5,146 nucleotides of DNA from NCBI GenBank assembly GCA_050305975.1, contig JBNLGI010000103.1:1-5146 (forward strand), read 5' to 3'. Positions within the stretch are counted from its first letter, which is position 1, and the number at the start of each line of letters is the position of its first letter. This document shows positions 3,967 through 5,146 of this stretch, piece after piece. Under the pieces are notes generated by a model that saw only the letters and a list, made by a program, of their open reading frames with translations, did no database searches and had not been told where the DNA came from. The position numbers and the translations under genes are program-made. This DNA is from Thiodiazotropha sp050305975 (lineage in GTDB: Bacteria > Pseudomonadota > Gammaproteobacteria > Chromatiales > Chromatiaceae).

Positions 3967-5146
3967 GCCACCGCCTGAGTCGCTCCCACATAGGCGGCCA
4001 TGAAGCGGGTCGGATCCCGCATCAGCTCCTCGCGTCCCTTGCCGAGCCTTATCCGGCCCTGAATCAGCCCGCGCAACACACCCACGTGCTGGGTCCAGCC
4101 GATGGAGGTGGCGCCGACCAGGACGTCATCCTGAAACTGCAGGGAGAGGTAGCGGGAAGCCGCCTCGTCGACCAGTTCGATGCCGCTGCCGCCCTCGTTC
4201 TCGTTCACCCCCCACCACTGACCGAAGGAGGTGGAGATCAGCCCCAGGGTGTCGAGCACGTTGATCGCCAGCACCCCTTTCAGGCGGCTCTCGCCGCCGG
4301 CCATGTTGATGGCGGCCACGCGCGCCTGATCGGCGGCGTTGGGCTGGATGGCCGAGACCAGATGGGCGCCGGTGAAGAGGTCCGGGGCCTCCGCCACATC
4401 GCCGGCGGCATAGATCTCCGGCACCGAGGTCTGCATGCCGTCGTTCACCAGAATGCCCTTGGCCACGTGCACCGGGCTGCCCTCCAGAAAACCCATGTTC
4501 GGCACCACGCCGGCGGAGACGATGACCACATCGCACTCCAGCGACTCGCCGGTGGAGAGTTTGACCTTGAACGCGCCGTTACCGGCTCCGCCCTGGACCG
4601 GATCGATCCGCTCCACCCCGGCGGAGGTGCGCACCTGGATGCCCTTGCCCTCCACCCAGCGGCGGATCATGTTGCCCGCTTTCGGCGTCATCATGCGCGG
4701 CACCATGCGGTCGCCCATCTCCACCACGGTCAGTTCCACCCCGCGGCTGGCCAGCGCCTCCATGATGATGCAGCCGATGAAGCCGGCGCCCAGCTGCAGA
4801 ACCCGGGCGCCGGGCTTGGTCAGGGCAGCGATGGCGCGGGCATCCTCGAGGGTCCAGCAGGTGTGTACATTGGGCAGATCGATGCCCGGGATGGGCGGGC
4901 GTACCGGATGCGAGCCGGTGGCGATGAGCAGTCTGTCGTAGTTCTCGCTGTGGCCATCCTGAAACAGCACCTTGCGCTGATCGGTATCCAGGGAGACGGC
5001 GCGACCGTGCAGTTGGCGAATGCCCAGCTTGTCGTAGTGATCCGCTGACTTGCGCAGATAGGTCCCGCTTTCGTCGATGTTCTCTTCCAGCAGGTAGGGG
5101 ATAGCCATGCGCGAATAGGGCGGGGCGTCTTCGCTGCCGGCCATCA
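3963..5146 (-). CDS. FAD/NAD(P)-dependent oxidoreductase, AorC-like (N-terminus outside window)
   Basis: A pyridine nucleotide-disulfide-type flavoprotein. About 393 residues are visible, missing roughly the first 35 with the first FAD GxGxxG. Visible in order (window numbering): PPYSRMAIPYLL (8-19), typical of the NADH-nitrite or rubredoxin reductase-like group; LLIATGS (72-78); the NAD site LGAGFIG (118-124) with Glu142 ending the second strand, which suggests NAD rather than NADP; and YAAGDVAEA (245-253), which binds FAD phosphate and ribityl. It then has a C-terminal substrate or partner-binding domain to residue 393. It lacks an adjacent redox-active CxxxxC pair. Operon context, with a MoaD-type gene overlapping its stop, resembles the FAD subunit AorC of the tungsten aldehyde oxidoreductase AorABC of Aromatoleum aromaticum, which moves electrons to NAD+. 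The ATG at 5144 is probably internal, because the family needs the upstream Rossmann strand. Alternatives are other NADH:ferredoxin or rubredoxin reductases. Confidence 0.85.
   Translation of the reverse strand, partial: MAGSEDAPPYSRMAIPYLLEENIDESGTYLRKSADHYDKLGIRQLHGRAVSLDTDQRKVLFQDGHSENYDRLLIATGSHPVRPPIPGIDLPNVHTCWTLEDARAIAALTKPGARVLQLGAGFIGCIIMEALASRGVELTVVEMGDRMVPRMMTPKAGNMIRRWVEGKGIQVRTSAGVERIDPVQGGAGNGAFKVKLSTGESLECDVVIVSAGVVPNMGFLEGSPVHVAKGILVNDGMQTSVPEIYAAGDVAEAPDLFTGAHLVSAIQPNAADQARVAAINMAGGESRLKGVLAINVLDTLGLISTSFGQWWGVNENEGGSGIELVDEAASRYLSLQFQDDVLVGATSIGWTQHVGVLRGLIQGRIRLGKGREELMRDPTRFMAAYVGATQAVA

Noticed and set aside
4086..5048. A 320-codon plus-strand open frame
   Set aside because: It is antisense to the flavoprotein with intact ATG, GAGFIG and AAGDV motifs; the His/Asp/Gly-rich product is a shadow.
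5142..5144. ATG as the true start of the flavoprotein
   Set aside because: It would remove the first FAD-binding strand and glycine motif; the frame continues to the window edge.

Overview
This window looks like chromosomal DNA of a GC-rich proteobacterium. A gammaproteobacterial sulfur-metabolising or facultatively anaerobic lineage is most likely. The reasons are a DsrC/TusE-family protein, a periplasmic dihaem cytochrome c, an FNR-type operator, and a tungsten-AOR-like flavoprotein gene followed by a MoaD-type sulfur carrier. The genus cannot be read from the sequence. No rRNA, tRNA, CRISPR array or insertion sequence was seen.

Layout. On the minus strand, 1-1325 holds a two-gene proton-channel pair: a MotA/TolQ/ExbB-like protein (603-1325), then 3 bases later an ExbD/MotB-like protein that runs off the left edge (1-599). 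A 295-base divergent intergenic region separates them from a plus-strand gene for a secreted dihaem cytochrome c (1621-2349), built by internal duplication. Next comes a 271-base spacer with a 10-bp perfect stem-loop behind the cytochrome gene and an AT-rich leader. In that leader a CU-rich segment can pair with a very strong Shine-Dalgarno. The leader precedes a DsrC/TusE-like gene (2621-2962) that lacks both family redox cysteines. After that is a class-II FNR-type promoter and a small MoaD/ThiS-like beta-grasp protein (3093-3371) whose only cysteine is its last residue.

Converging on this from the right edge is a tightly overlapping minus-strand operon: an FAD/NAD oxidoreductase missing only its N-terminus (3963-5146), a MoaD-type protein ending in PPVAGG (3712-3966), and an unrecognised 104-residue protein ending in GGG (3398-3712). 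The flavoprotein plus MoaD pairing resembles the FAD subunit (AorC) and MoaD-like gene of tungsten aldehyde oxidoreductase clusters such as that of Aromatoleum aromaticum. The large tungsten subunit would be expected upstream, outside the window.

How the parts may work together (inference). The right half may be an anaerobically used aldehyde-oxidoreductase/tungstopterin locus with two ubiquitin-like sulfur carriers and a DsrC-like accessory protein. The cytochrome and the proton-channel pair on the left are transcribed separately and need not belong to the same system.
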